Assembly: GCA_016802295.1 (NCBI GenBank)
Contig: JAESIW010000137.1
Coordinates: 1,665,318 to 1,729,317, forward strand
Source of the DNA: Brachionus rotundiformis
Lineage: Eukaryota > Rotifera > Eurotatoria > Ploima > Brachionidae
DNA: 64,000 bases
Reading direction: 5' to 3'
The translations under genes and the position numbers were made by a program. The stretch's first letter is position 1; each line of letters opens with the position of its first letter. The notes beneath the pieces are model-generated. The model did not search any database and had not been told where the DNA came from. It saw only the letters and a list, made by a program, of their open reading frames with translations. Positions 37,436 to 48,326 of the stretch are shown in pieces.

Positions 37436-38076
37436 TCTAGGTACTTTCCGCCGACAATCCGGTGGACTTGTTCAAAATATTCAGACGGCAAACATCAACT
37501 TAGTCTTTGATACATAGAGGCCCTTTCGATCATACTTAGAACTTATATATAGTATACCAAAGAAGACTGTAACCTTGATAAAACTCTTATATGAGAATTT
37601 CGAGTGTAATTTTATTCCGGAAACTTTCCAAGAATGGACAATCTGAAAGCTTCAAATGTCTACATGAGTTAGAAAAGGATGTGTTCTCTTTCCGACAGTG
37701 TTCCAAATTGTGATTGATTTTTTCACGGGGAAAACTACATGATCACCATAGATGGAACAAACATTGAATGTGTGAGCGAATTCACATACTTAGGAAGAAT
37801 AAATGAGAACGAATAAAGACACTAAGAACAGTCTTGAAAAAGCAAAAGGAACATTTGCCAGAATATCAAATCAATCTGGAAATCAAAGAGCTCCAGTAAT
37901 GAGACAAAAATCGAAATATACAACATTGGAGTAAAAATTAAACTGAGGTACGGAAGTGTGTGTCTGAGTTAGATAGACAAAACCTGAAAGCCTTCCACAC
38001 TTTGGGTCTGAAACATTGTCAAATGATGAGCTATACATAAGATCGAGGCCACTGAGTTAGTGTATCAAGAAAAATT
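37436..38076 (+). mobile_element. RTE-type LINE relic, left part, interrupted by a pogo element
   Basis: Degenerate plus-strand frames contain EALSIILRTY-like and VRKGCVLFPTVFQIVIDFF-like strings (the RT segment ending VRQGC.LSP.LF in the family). These are followed by NIECVSEFTYLGRINENE and IWKSK..S.NETKIEIYN. The relic stops at a TA dinucleotide at 38077 and resumes at 40712 beyond the DNA transposon, with a RLRxLGDVL-like string. Confidence 0.7.
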
Positions 38077-39756
38077 TACCGTAAACCTTCGCACACAATT
38101 GCGCAATTATAGTACATCGTGGCCACATAGTTACATGTAATTATAACTGAGAGAAGGGTGTTTTTTTACCTCATATAATTACATGTAATTATATCTAAAA
38201 TTTAAAAAAAATTTCATTGAATTTTATCGAATACATGTATAAAAAGATTTATATTTTCAAATTCTAAAATAAATAACCAATTTTTTAATAATATTTTTGT
38301 CTAAATGTTATAATGGTTCGTTCTCCAAATCAAGAAACTCCTATATTGAAAAAAAGAAAATCTTTTCCTCTTAAGTTTAAGCAAAAAGCATTAATAGAGC
38401 TTGAAAAAAATAAGAATAATGTCCAAAATACAGCAGAACGTTTAGGAATTAGTAGACAATGTCTCATGAATTGGAGAAATCAAAAGGTTAAAATTATAGA
38501 GTCAAAAAATAAAACCGTCCGCCAGCGTCTGCCTCCAACTACAAATAAAGCTTTGAACCCAGACATGGAGAACACATTAGATCAATGGTTAAAAGAAAAT
38601 AGAGAAAGATGCATTTGTATTTCAGGGTTTGCAATTAAGGTTAAAGCAATAGAAATTATGAAAGTACAAAATACAGTTAATAATTCGCCATTTAGGGCTA
38701 GTGATGGTTGGCTATCTAACTTTTTAAGAAGAAAAAATCTAACACTTCGGCGAATTACAACTACTGGTAGAGATTTGCCTCACAATAGTCAGGCAGTTAT
38801 CAAAGAATTTATTGATAATTGTAATAACTTGTTCACAAACGTCAACCGTGCACAAATTGTTAATATGGACGAAATCGGAGTATACCTTGATATTCCTTCA
38901 AACTATACATACGACTATAGAGGTAATTTTAAAATCTTAAAATTAAATAACTTTTGTCTAATTTCTCTTAAAATTTAAAGGAGCAAAACGCGTAAAAGCT
39001 TCTACTTCAGGGAATGAGCGCTCGAGAATGTCATTAGCCGTCTCGTCGGCTGCAAACGGTAATAAATTACCAATTTATGTTATCATTCCACGTAGGACTG
39101 AGCTACCAGAATATGATTCCCCTGAAAATGTTGCGATTGCTTACAAAACTGGAGCAACTTTCAATGATGATATGATTATTGATTATGTTCGTAGAGTTGT
39201 ATTATCTTACAAAAACCATTGTGGATTCGAAAAAATTTATTTGATTATTGATCATGCAAAATGTCATTTAACGCTGAAAGTGAAACAATATTGCAACGAT
39301 AATAATATAGAACTCTTTTATATTCCACCAAGGTTGACTAATATTTTGCAACCAGCCAGTTATGTGGTTTAGATCATTTAAAAGGCGTTACCACGAAATG
39401 TGGACGGATTGGTTTATGAACGGCTCACATAGCTTTACAGCTAACAACAACTTAAGATCGCCTGGTTATGCTAACTGCATAGATTGGCTGAGTCAAATTT
39501 GGTCAGAATTTAGCGTTACAATTCTCAGAGAGAGTTTTGATAAATGTGGAATTACTTCATCCGATTCTTTTCATACCATTTTAACTCAAATGCTTGCTAG
39601 AAATGAACTAATTGCTGATGTTGTCGATGACATTCAAGATGCAGACGAAATCGATGGATTTGATCCAGATAATCTTTCTGAAATATTTGATGACATAGAT
39701 TTGGATGATCTAGATGAGCTTGACTTAGGGCTAGAAGAAACTGAGGACGAATTGGA

Positions 39757-39889
39757 TCAAGAGACTGAACCAGATATACAACAAGAGACTGAACCAGATA
39801 TACAACAAGAGGATGAACCTGATATACAACAAGAGACTGAACCAGATATACAACAAGAGGATGAACCTGATATACAACAAGAGACTGAA
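39757..39889 (+). repeat. 24-nt tandem repeat coding ETEPDIQQ
   Basis: Five full units plus a partial unit alternate between ETEPDIQQ and EDEPDIQQ. Units are nearly identical at DNA level, implying recent expansion. Confidence 0.85.
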
Positions 39890-40154
39890 GAAGAAAAGCA
39901 AAAAAGAGAAGAGAAAAAAAGAAAGCTAAAGGAATTGAGAATTAAACTTTATGAAAGAATTCACAAACAAGCTGAACATAACTTGCAAAAAAGACGAAGA
40001 ATAGCTAACATCGAAAACCAACCAGGTACATCAGGAACGGCTCACATAGAAACAGATGAAGATACTCAAAATGAACTAGTTGATAATCAAGTTGAAAGTC
40101 AAACAAATACTCGAGTTAGTGGTAAAGGAAGCAGGGGAGGCAGAGGTGGTCAAG

Positions 40155-40335
40155 TTGGAACTAGAGGTGGTCAAAGTCAACGTGGAACTAGAGGTGGTCA
40201 GAATCAACGTGGAACTAGAGGTGGTCAAAGTCAACGTGGAACTAGAGGTGGTCAGAATCAACGTGGAACTAGAGGTGGTCAGAGTCAACGTGGAACTAGA
40301 GGTGGTCAGAGTCAACGTGGAACTAGAGGTGGGCG
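40155..40335 (+). repeat. 27-nt tandem repeat coding RGTRGGQSQ
   Basis: About seven units of CGTGGAACTAGAGGTGGTCA plus AAGTCAA or GAATCAA, giving an RGG-rich C-terminal tail in the transposase. Confidence 0.88.
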
Positions 40336-40711
40336 CAGGGGAAGACCTCGTGGAAGTTGATATTTTGTTTATTAATTTATCATAATAATTCTTCACTTAA
40401 AATTTGTATTTCTTAGTATCAATTTCATTAAAAACAATTTAGTTATTAATTTCGTATTATATTTGAAATAATTTATCTACATTTAAAAAAAAATCGGATT
40501 ATTTTTATATATTTTAGTTAAAATTTACTTTAAAATACAAATTTTAAATATATTTTTTAGTATAGTTGCGCAATTATAGTACATCCTGGCCACAAAGTTA
40601 CATGTAATTATATTAGTGTAAATAAACACCCTTTTCTCAGTTATAATTACATGCAATACTATCCGAAAACCTACTATAATTACATGTAATTGTGTGCGAA
40701 GGTTTACGGTA

Positions 40712-41074
40712 AAGGCTGCGCTGACTTGGAGATGTACTTTCGCCATTTTGGACAGTAATTTTTGAACAAATTTAACTTATTGGGATTAAAAAGTGAATTA
40801 TTTTTTAATAAATAAAATTCTCTCTTTTATTTAAAATAAAAAAAAAAAAACATTAAGCTTTTCTCTGTCAAGTTAATAAAAAAAATTTATCAAAAGCTAA
40901 TTAATATATTCTTTTTTTATGTTAACCAAAACTTTGTTCATTCATACAACAAATAAATGGTCAATAAAAAATATAAATAAATAAGGATAAGAATAAAACT
41001 AAACAAAAAACTAAGTTTTTCTTTTTACGGGCTATATCGGAGTACGGAAATTAGCCAGTACCAGCGTTTAAAAA
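40712..41074. other. right remnant of the RTE relic, then intergenic
   Basis: The first ~40 bases continue the interrupted RTE relic (string R-L-R-stop-L-G-D-V-L). The rest is AT-rich 3' flank of the cold-shock gene (minus), including AATAAA-type motifs on that strand. Confidence 0.5.
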
Positions 41075-43165
41075 TTAATTTTCTCTTTGCTTTTGGTAGC
41101 TATTTCTAGGTCTTGGACCCGAATTAACACCTCTGGGAACCTCGTTTCTTGACCTGGATTGTCGCATTTGCAAAGGTGGAGCATATTTACTACCTCTTAA
41201 CAACGATCCATTCGGTCCTGTAACATTAATCGCTAATAATTTACTGCCATCTTGTATTACATCAAACTCAACTGCTTCGCCATCATCCAAACTTGGCACC
41301 GCTTTGTTAGTTGCTTGTATTCCCGATTTGTGAACAAATATATCCTGATTAGAATCTGTTCTAGTCACAAATCCGAATCCATTTTTATAATTGTACCATT
41401 TGGCCACACCATGGACCCTTCTATCTACAAATCTCATGTTTGGCGGCAGCTGACCCTGCTCGTTTCCTTGATAATAATCTTAAAATAAATCAAATAAATT
41501 ATCTAGCTAATTTATTAATTAATTTTTTCTTTTATTATGAATAATGAAATAAAAAAAAGCATCTATTTTCACTTACAGGTATTTTGTGGTGGTCTGAAAT
41601 TATTATTTTGATTAAGATTCGGATTCATGTAATTATTACCACCGTTCATGTATCTAGGATTGTTATTATATACCGGATATTGTTGTGTTGGTAGCCTAAT
41701 TGGAGGTTGATAAGGTGGAATAGAGTTGGCCATCAAAGGTGGCATATTACCATAATTTGGCCGTCCTCCTTAAATCAAATTATTTTTATTTCAAATATTT
41801 TAAGGTTTATTTAACACCCTACTTGGCCTATTCTGGGAATAATTTACAGGACCATTATGACCAAACTGGCTTGGCATAAAATTACTGTTCATTGGTCGAT
41901 TAATAGGATATCCGTTCTGGTAATTCATTCCTCTTCTGTTCATTCGTAAATTATTTCTTGTCATTCTTGGTGCTTGATTTTGCCTATTGTAGCTGATGGG
42001 TCTTCCAATTTGTCTGCTTTTCCCAGGTCTGGATGTTGACCGAGATTCTTTAGTGCTAGTGTCTCTTCTTGGTCGAGCATATTCGGATCCTTGAACTGCT
42101 TCACCATCTAAACCGGTAATATCTGACGCTTCAGCGCCTTTGCTTCCTTCAGCTATGTTAAACTTGACTGTTTCGCCATCGGCCAAGCTACGGACTCTAT
42201 GACTCGGATTCTTGTTTGCTATAGCAGTATAGTGAGCATACACGTCCTGGTCATTATCATTACGACTAATGAATCCAAAGCCTGCTTTAACATTGAACCA
42301 TTTTACTTTACCAATAACATTTTCTTCTACATACTTTTTATCCGATTGTTCTATTCGATTTATTTTATCTGGCGAATAGCGAGATCCGACAACATTGGCT
42401 CCATCGGGTCCACTCACATTTACCGCTTCCAGTTTTCCATCAGCTCTCTTCAAAATGTCGAATTCGACTGGTTCGCCCTCGCTCAGACTGGCCTTATATT
42501 TATTCGGGTTATTTTTGATTATAGCACTTGAATGTACAAAAACATCCTCATTGTTATAGTCACAATGAATAAAGCCATATTTAATTTTAACATTGAACCA
42601 TTTAACTTTGCCAGTAACTCTACCTTCGTTTATTATTTTCAGATCAAATGAAGGTATATCTCTTTTAATAGCAATTATGTCTAGGACTAGATAGCCATCT
42701 TTGCCAACAATATTCACTGCTTCTAGGCCATTAGGAGCTTTGACCACATCGAATTCCACTCTTTCTTGTTCGATCAAGATTAATCTTCTTTTCAAGCGCC
42801 TTAGGTTAATTGAAAAAGGCTTTATTGATGAGTGATGGGCAAATATGTCCTCTTTGGTATCATCACTTTTTAAATAATTAAAATATTTTGTTTAATTAAT
42901 TTTTAACTATTAGAAAAAATACCGGGTTATAAATCCGAAGCCTTTGAGGCGATTGAACCATTTAACAGCTCCTTTTATATTAGTTGCTTAAATTAAAATT
43001 AGCATTAGCTGTTGACAGCTGAACATAATTTTTGCTTAATACCCAGGGTTATTTGGAAAAACCCTAAGTTTATTTTGTCAAAAGGAATATAGACAAACCT
43101 ATTGGTTCTTTTTGGTTAAGAATTTGTTGGTCCATTGTCTCTTGATCCTCTGATTTTAGAGCCAT
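41075..43165 (-). CDS. Y-box-type protein with four cold-shock domains
   Basis: Five exons, 43099-43165, 42923-42986, 41823-42865, 41577-41768 and 41075-41478: 1770 nt, 589 aa. Cold-shock domains 1-3 are in the first half: GAVKWFNRLKGFGFITR, GKVKWFNVKIKYGFIHC and GKVKWFNVKAGFGFISRND, each followed by an (I/V)(F/Y)AH/VH motif. Domain 4 is near the C-terminus: GVAKWYNYKNGFGFVTR with DIFVHKSGI. RNP-like motifs are good in domains 3 and 4; domains 1 and 2 are more diverged (YGFIH; AHHSS). Between domains 3 and 4 is a basic, Arg/Asn/Pro-rich linker (about residues 290-460). Cold-shock domains bind single-stranded RNA/DNA; Y-box proteins package mRNA. Typical Y-box proteins have one domain, so this is an unusual expansion. 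The start is MALKSEDQETMDQQ. Confidence 0.9.
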
Positions 43166-43221
43166 TTTGTTTTAATACTAAATTTAAATCTAAGCTAGTA
43201 ATAATTATTTTTTTCAAAATT

Positions 43222-43625
43222 NNNNNNNNNNNNNNNNNNNNNNNNNNNNNNNNNNNNNNNNNNNNNNNNNNNNNNNNNNNNNNNNNNNNNNNNNNNNNNN
43301 NNNNNNNNNNNNNNNNNNNNNNNNNNNNNNNNNNNNNNNNNNNNNNNNNNNNNNNNNNNNNNNNNNNNNNNNNNNNNNNNNNNNNNNNNNNNNNNNNNNN
43401 NNNNNNNNNNNNNNNNNNNNNNNNNNNNNNNNNNNNNNNNNNNNNNNNNNNNNNNNNNNNNNNNNNNNNNNNNNNNNNNNNNNNNNNNNNNNNNNNNNNN
43501 NNNNNNNNNNNNNNNNNNNNNNNNNNNNNNNNNNNNNNNNNNNNNNNNNNNNNNNNNNNNNNNNNNNNNNNNNNNNNNNNNNNNNNNNNNNNNNNNNNNN
43601 NNNNNNNNNNNNNNNNNNNNNNNNN
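43222..43625. other. assembly gap (404 N)
   Basis: Run of N. The 25 bases right after it (43626-43650) are identical to 47214-47238, part of the Arg/Ser-rich segment of the N4BP1-like gene. The assembly may therefore be unsure here. Confidence 0.99.
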
Positions 43626-44850
43626 TCTACTTTTAGCTCGACTTCTAGCTTGATACATGTTCCAAGAATTTTTTTTTGGCAAAAAAGCAATGCGAGTTGT
43701 TAGTTTTAAGTCGCTAAAGCGGATTTTTATACTGTATAAAATAAAGAAAAAATATTTTATAAAGAATGAAAAGAATACGAGAATTTTCATGCTTTTTTTT
43801 ATTTATAATTTTATAAATCATAATTTGCATGAATGCAAATTTTTTTCTAAAATAACTAAAGTAATCGCAGACATTTTGAAATTTCAAAAGTTTAAATATT
43901 TTGTCTTTAGAATTTTTTTTATCATTTATATTCTTGTTTTTGTTTAACAACAATTAAATATTAATTAATTTTTACTTAACTTAAATGCTTAGCAATTTTT
44001 ATTTATTAACATTTATTTATATCAACTGAATTTTATAATAATTATGGTTTTGACTTTTACTTTTTAGTTTCAAAATGTTAGCATTTTTTTTAATTATTAA
44101 ATAATCATATATTTATGATAATCGAATTTTGCTTTTTATTTAAAAATCTAGGATTAAAGTACCATAAGAAGCAATATCAGCAAGAACAGTCATTAATTAT
44201 AAAGAAATATTCAGACAAATTCTTTAAGGACTTCAATAGCCTTAATCGCTAAGTCCAAATTTATAATCAGAGATCTAAACAAATGGCACTATGTATTGCA
44301 ATTAAATACTATCTAAAATTATTTAAATGTCATCAGTTTTTACCGTATGACATTTAAGTAATTACGAATGTTTTACTAACGCATTTTATCGCCAAAAAAT
44401 TAATTATATTGTCAATTCTTATTTATAAAATGATAATAATAATATAAGCTACATCTTTGGACCTGCGAAGCGAGACTAAATTTGGAAAATAATTTTAAAA
44501 AAATTCCTAATTAAAATGAAATGAAGCAAGATGTTCAAAAAATTTATATTTAGATCAAAAATTGTACATGAAAGTAATCTGCATTATAAAGCATCATAAA
44601 AGCAGTTTTACATTGATGATAGTATTCATTTTCAGATTCATTCATTTTTTGTCTAATTTCTTTCAATTAATTTAATTTATAAAGAATTGATTTGAATTAG
44701 CAATTCAGTAAATAAAATAGTAGCAGTAGCAGTAAAATAGAACTGCGAATTGAACTTGTATTCAAGCTCAAGTATAGCCGTATAAGGCTTCAGCAGTCGT
44801 TTCAAGAAACGATAAATTTTCTTTCATCTATACGTCCAGTTAAGACTTCA
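43626..44850. other. intergenic next to the assembly gap
   Basis: AT-rich. A (TAGCAG)-like stretch occurs near 44720. Apart from the 25-bp match to the N4BP1-like gene at the gap edge, nothing is recognised. Confidence 0.5.
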
Positions 44851-44854
44851 AGAC

Positions 44855-45515
44855 TGTTTGAGGCTACATTTTCTGCTAAGAGCATACAAACAAGCATCGT
44901 TGAGCAATTTTGAACACTTTGATAAGACTGACTCTCTGTCTTCTCTTTTAAAGATTGGTCAAATCCATTCTTTTTAACCGGTCAGTACAACTACCGAAAC
45001 CCTTGCAAGCTTGGCAAATACTCCTTTTAGTTTGCAAGTCTGTTCTTGATGTCTTTATGCGCTTCCATTGTTCCATTTGTCGAGCCGATGGTACTGTATT
45101 CCCTTGCAAATAAGTTAAATGTTAATCAAAAGTGGCTTAGTTCTATCTTTATTGCTTTCTTGTGAAGCATACTAAGATGATTATAAAATATTTAATTTGA
45201 AGAAAATTTTCTATCATCTAAGGGCTTAAATTCTTCAATAAGACACAATTTTTGGGGCACTTATTTGCAAGGGTATAAGGCTAATGTTCTCAACTCAGGA
45301 ACCAATCTAGTCGCTCTTCTTTGCACTTTTTCCAACTCATTTATATCTTATAGACTGTAAAGATACCATGAGCTGATGGCATATTCTATATGTGGTCCAA
45401 CAAGAGATTTGTATAAAAGTGAATTGCTGTTTTCATTAAGGAATTTAAACAATTTTCTGATCAACCCCAACATCTTATTCACTTTAGCAGCTCTGCTAAA
45501 GTGCTTGAATGCCCC
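44855..45515 (-). mobile_element. CR1/Jockey-type LINE relic interrupted by a MITE-like plus RTE piece
   Basis: The minus strand of 45285-45510 reads KVNKMLGLIRKLFKFLNE, SLLYKSLVGPHIEYAISSW and, after a stop, DINELEKVQRRATRLVPELR. This is the C-terminal LINE signature. Downstream on the same strand (about 44880-44990) a degenerate continuation is visible (DLTNL.KR.DRES-like). Between them, 45005-45273 is foreign sequence shared with 36267-36570. Confidence 0.7.
45101..45273. mobile_element. MITE-like element, copy 2
   Basis: 173 bp bounded by CCCTTGCAAATAAGT and its complement. It is the reverse-oriented relative of 36267-36471. The ~95 bases at its lower-coordinate side (45005-45100) also match the RTE sequence next to copy 1. 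Confidence 0.65.
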
Positions 45516-46032
45516 ATTTCATATCAAGTTTTATAAATATTAAATATGCTGATTATTTAAACAAAATTAATTAAATGCCAATTTATTAGTATAAAAAATT
45601 AAATAAAATAATTTTAAGTTGGTTTACGCGTGGTTTTAATAAATCTTTAATAACATTAATTTATAACACTTAAAGTAATAAAAAATAGCAAAAAATTATA
45701 TCTTTTTATTGAACAATAAAAATTTGACATTTCTTTTTGTCATTGATTTGATTCTAGATTTATATTGATTACTGTTATTTCATCATTAGAATATTTAAAT
45801 TAATTTTTTTAAGTTATAAGTTATTAAAATTTAAAAGGCTAATCATTTTGTTTCTTAATTTTTGGTATGAAATGAAATAAAATGAATCTTATTTGATTCT
45901 AAAAAGTTTTGAAAGCAATTGTTGACAAAAAAATTTAGCCTCTTAATCAAAAAAAAACAACAATTATTTTAAGAAATTTTATTTGTATAAAATAAATTAA
46001 AATAGAGAGTTAATATTACTTAATTATATAAA
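45516..46032. other. intergenic, 3' flank of the N4BP1-like gene
   Basis: AT-rich, nothing recognised. Confidence 0.5.
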
Positions 46033-48326
46033 TTAATTACGTTTTTTTAATTTTTCAATGAAAAAGGACACATCTTGAACATCTTTATATTCATATACCA
46101 ATGATCGAATATTATTTTCACTATTTGGAAAAATATTTTTCAATTGTAGTATTAATTGTTCTCGTTCCTCGGTTCTATTTTTCTTTTTTTTTTGGACTTG
46201 CTTCACTTGGGTCAAATCATTTGAAGAAGGACATTGTCTTGAAGTTAAAATAGAAGAAGACTGAACTGATTTTATACAGTCCGATGGTTTTGAAAGAAAT
46301 TCATCTAATTTTGGACCATGTCTACCCATTGGATCATCTGCAACCTTGAAAAAATCGCCAATAAACGAAAAAAGAAGCAAGTTTTTATCTACGAGCTTTT
46401 TCCATTCTGGTTTTTCATTTATTATGTCTCTATAATTGTCATTAGAAACAATAATTCCGTCATAATTAAGGGCTGCATCTAGAATAAACCTATCATCATA
46501 CGAAACAATTAATTTTTTATCTACATATCTAGATGGGGTGTATTTTAAAAAACCCTTTTCTTCCAGCTCATCAAGTATTTCTGGGTCTCTAGTCGGGCAC
46601 TCTTTGTCACTATTTCCTCTTCTAAAGCGAGGCACAAGAGCATAGATATTATCATGACCACGGTTCAGAAAATAATCGACAGCAATCTTTATTCCTTTAC
46701 AAGAAAAAAATTTCCCAAATAATTTTCCATGCCTTGGAAGAAAAAAAATTTATTTACAATTTTTTTGAGGTTAGTTAATTTTGAAAATTTATAAAAAATA
46801 AAGAAATGTTGACTAAATGATTAGATATTTTAAATAAAATTGAAATTTCATTTTTCAATAAATTTGATAAAAAAATAAAAAATTTAGAACTTAAAATTAA
46901 ACTAGTTTGTGCCCTAAAACTAAATGCTAATTAATAGATAAAATTGTTTTATTATTATTTTTAATATAATATTTTTTAATTGTTACTAAAAAAAAATTTC
47001 AATATTTGATAAAAAAATTTTCAATTTAATTGGGAAAAGACTAAAATTTTTAATTAAAAAAAATTACTCTCTAGCTACATTTGAGCCATCAATTATAATA
47101 TGACGTAGTTCCCGATTGTTTTTTTTTTTTACTGGATTACTACTTTTACTTCTTGCATGTAAACTATTTTGGTTAATTTGAGCATTCTTTGAACCGGAAT
47201 TGTCTCGTTCAGCTCTACTTTTAGCTCGACTTCTAGCTCTAGTTTTATCATTTTTAGGCTGAAATTTAACCATTTGATTTGAATTCTTTCCTCTTTCAGA
47301 ACTTTTTATCAAATCGCCATTGGTATTTGGTGCTGCATTAGCTAATTTATTATCAGACGCACTATTTTTGCCAAGGAAAAAAATTAAATCATCTTCTTCG
47401 TTCGTGTTAGGCTTCTTAGCATTCGTATTTTGGTAATTTTTCACATGATTTATGGCAAAAGCTTTTTGATCATCCGGCATTACGGATATTAGTTTGTCAA
47501 TTCGTTTAACTTTGTTTAATTTCTCAGCATCTTTATCAAAGTCCATGTTGAACAAGTGAGCATATTCGGTCAAGCTGGCCGAATTGTTTTGTAATTTTGA
47601 AGCTTTATTTTCACTTGGAACAAAGTTGATGATTTCACAATAATCGTCATTTAAACTTGATTTTTTTTGCTCAAAAACAATCAAATCATTTTTAGAACTA
47701 TCATCGTTAGATTTTTTATATTTATTTAAATTTTTATTTGGTTTCAATGGTTTTGAAATAGCCTCATCAAATAATTCATAACTATCTTTTAAAAGAATTA
47801 CATCATCATCATCATCATTTTCTTGCGGTTCCTTGAGACGGATTTTTTCAACATTTATATTATTTTTTACTAGGTTTACTCCTTTTTTATCACCTTGAAG
47901 AATTAATTCATTGTTAAATAATTCAATCAAAATCTGATATTCTTCGATTAGATTGCTGATGAAGCTTCCTGAGCGCAAAATGTCAGCAGATTCTTTGTCT
48001 ATTTTTATACGCTCCGTAATTTCAGGGTAACAAATTGAATTAATGAATTTCTTTATGAAAAAAATGGTCAATCGAGGATTTTTGGAAATAAAATACAACT
48101 TTTGCTTTTTCGGTGTTAATCTTGGTATTTGAAACCAAGTTTAGACACAATTTGTTTCCTTTTCGATTTTTTTCATCACCTTAACCGAAATAAGAATAAA
48201 TACTGATATGTAATCATCTTAATGGCTTTGTTTACTCAGTAAAAGAGAAGTTCCAAACAGCTTAAAAATCAGGTCTTGTTGTAAAAAATCCAATTTATTT
48301 GGATCAATGAAAATTTTATCTGTCAT
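46033..48326 (-). CDS. N4BP1/KHNYN-family PIN/NYN-domain RNase
   Basis: Four exons, 48236-48326, 48097-48179, 47068-48050 and 46033-46732: 1857 nt, 618 aa. The N-terminal region includes a KH-like segment (EKAKVKFINSICYPEITERI ... LQGDKKGVNLVKNNI), as in N4BP1/KHNYN. A long disordered middle contains an ARSRAKSRAERD stretch. The NYN/PIN domain starts at about residue 373 with LRHIIIDGSNVAREHG, followed by CKGIKIAVDYFLNRGH. Catalytic-type acids are present: IIDGSN, SYDDRF and VSNDN. The end DDPMGRHGPKLDEFL and the small C-terminal helical unit (LILQLKNIFPNSENNIRSL) match the CUE-like tail of the family. Vertebrate relatives cleave RNA, including with ZAP, and restrain inflammation or viruses. 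The second intron was placed so that KAKV joins KFIN; a longer in-frame alternative loses the KH match. Confidence 0.88.

Larger units (their letters stand above)
38313..40360 (+). pseudogene. pogo-like transposase with acidic and RGG repeat tail, frameshifted
   Basis: Exon 1 is 38313-38922 and exon 2 begins at 38981, with a 58-nt intron. The N-terminus has a basic stretch and a psq/CENP-B-type HTH (FPLKFKQKALIELEKNK...NTAERLGISRQCLMNW). A second HTH, CENP-B type, follows (SPFRASDGWLSNFLRRKN). The DDE_1 core shows the first Asp in NMDEIGVYLD and the second in IIDHAKCHLT. The third catalytic acid would follow ILQPA, but a +1 frameshift and stop fall there (about 39352-39372) and no Asp is seen. 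The reading resumes WFRSFKRRYHEMW and runs to 40360. The tail holds 8-residue acidic repeats (ETEPDIQQ), a Lys/Arg-rich helix and 9-residue RGTRGGQSQ repeats. It is probably inactive unless the shift is a sequencing error. Confidence 0.82.
38079..40709 (+). mobile_element. pogo/Tc1-superfamily DNA transposon with complex terminal repeats
   Basis: A 2631-bp element bounded by TA on both sides (38077-38078 and 40710-40711), as expected of TA target duplication. Outer termini are inverted: CCGTAAACCTTCGCACACAA at the left, with its complement at the right. Inside, several copies of ATAATTACATGTAATTAT-type palindromes occur. A block with ATTATAGTACATC.TGGCCAC occurs in the same orientation near both ends. 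The element carries one two-exon transposase gene. It is inserted in an RTE LINE relic. Confidence 0.88.

Noticed and set aside
40076..40396. Ser/Thr/Leu-repeat ORFs on both strands
   Set aside because: Frame shadows of the 27-nt transposase repeat.
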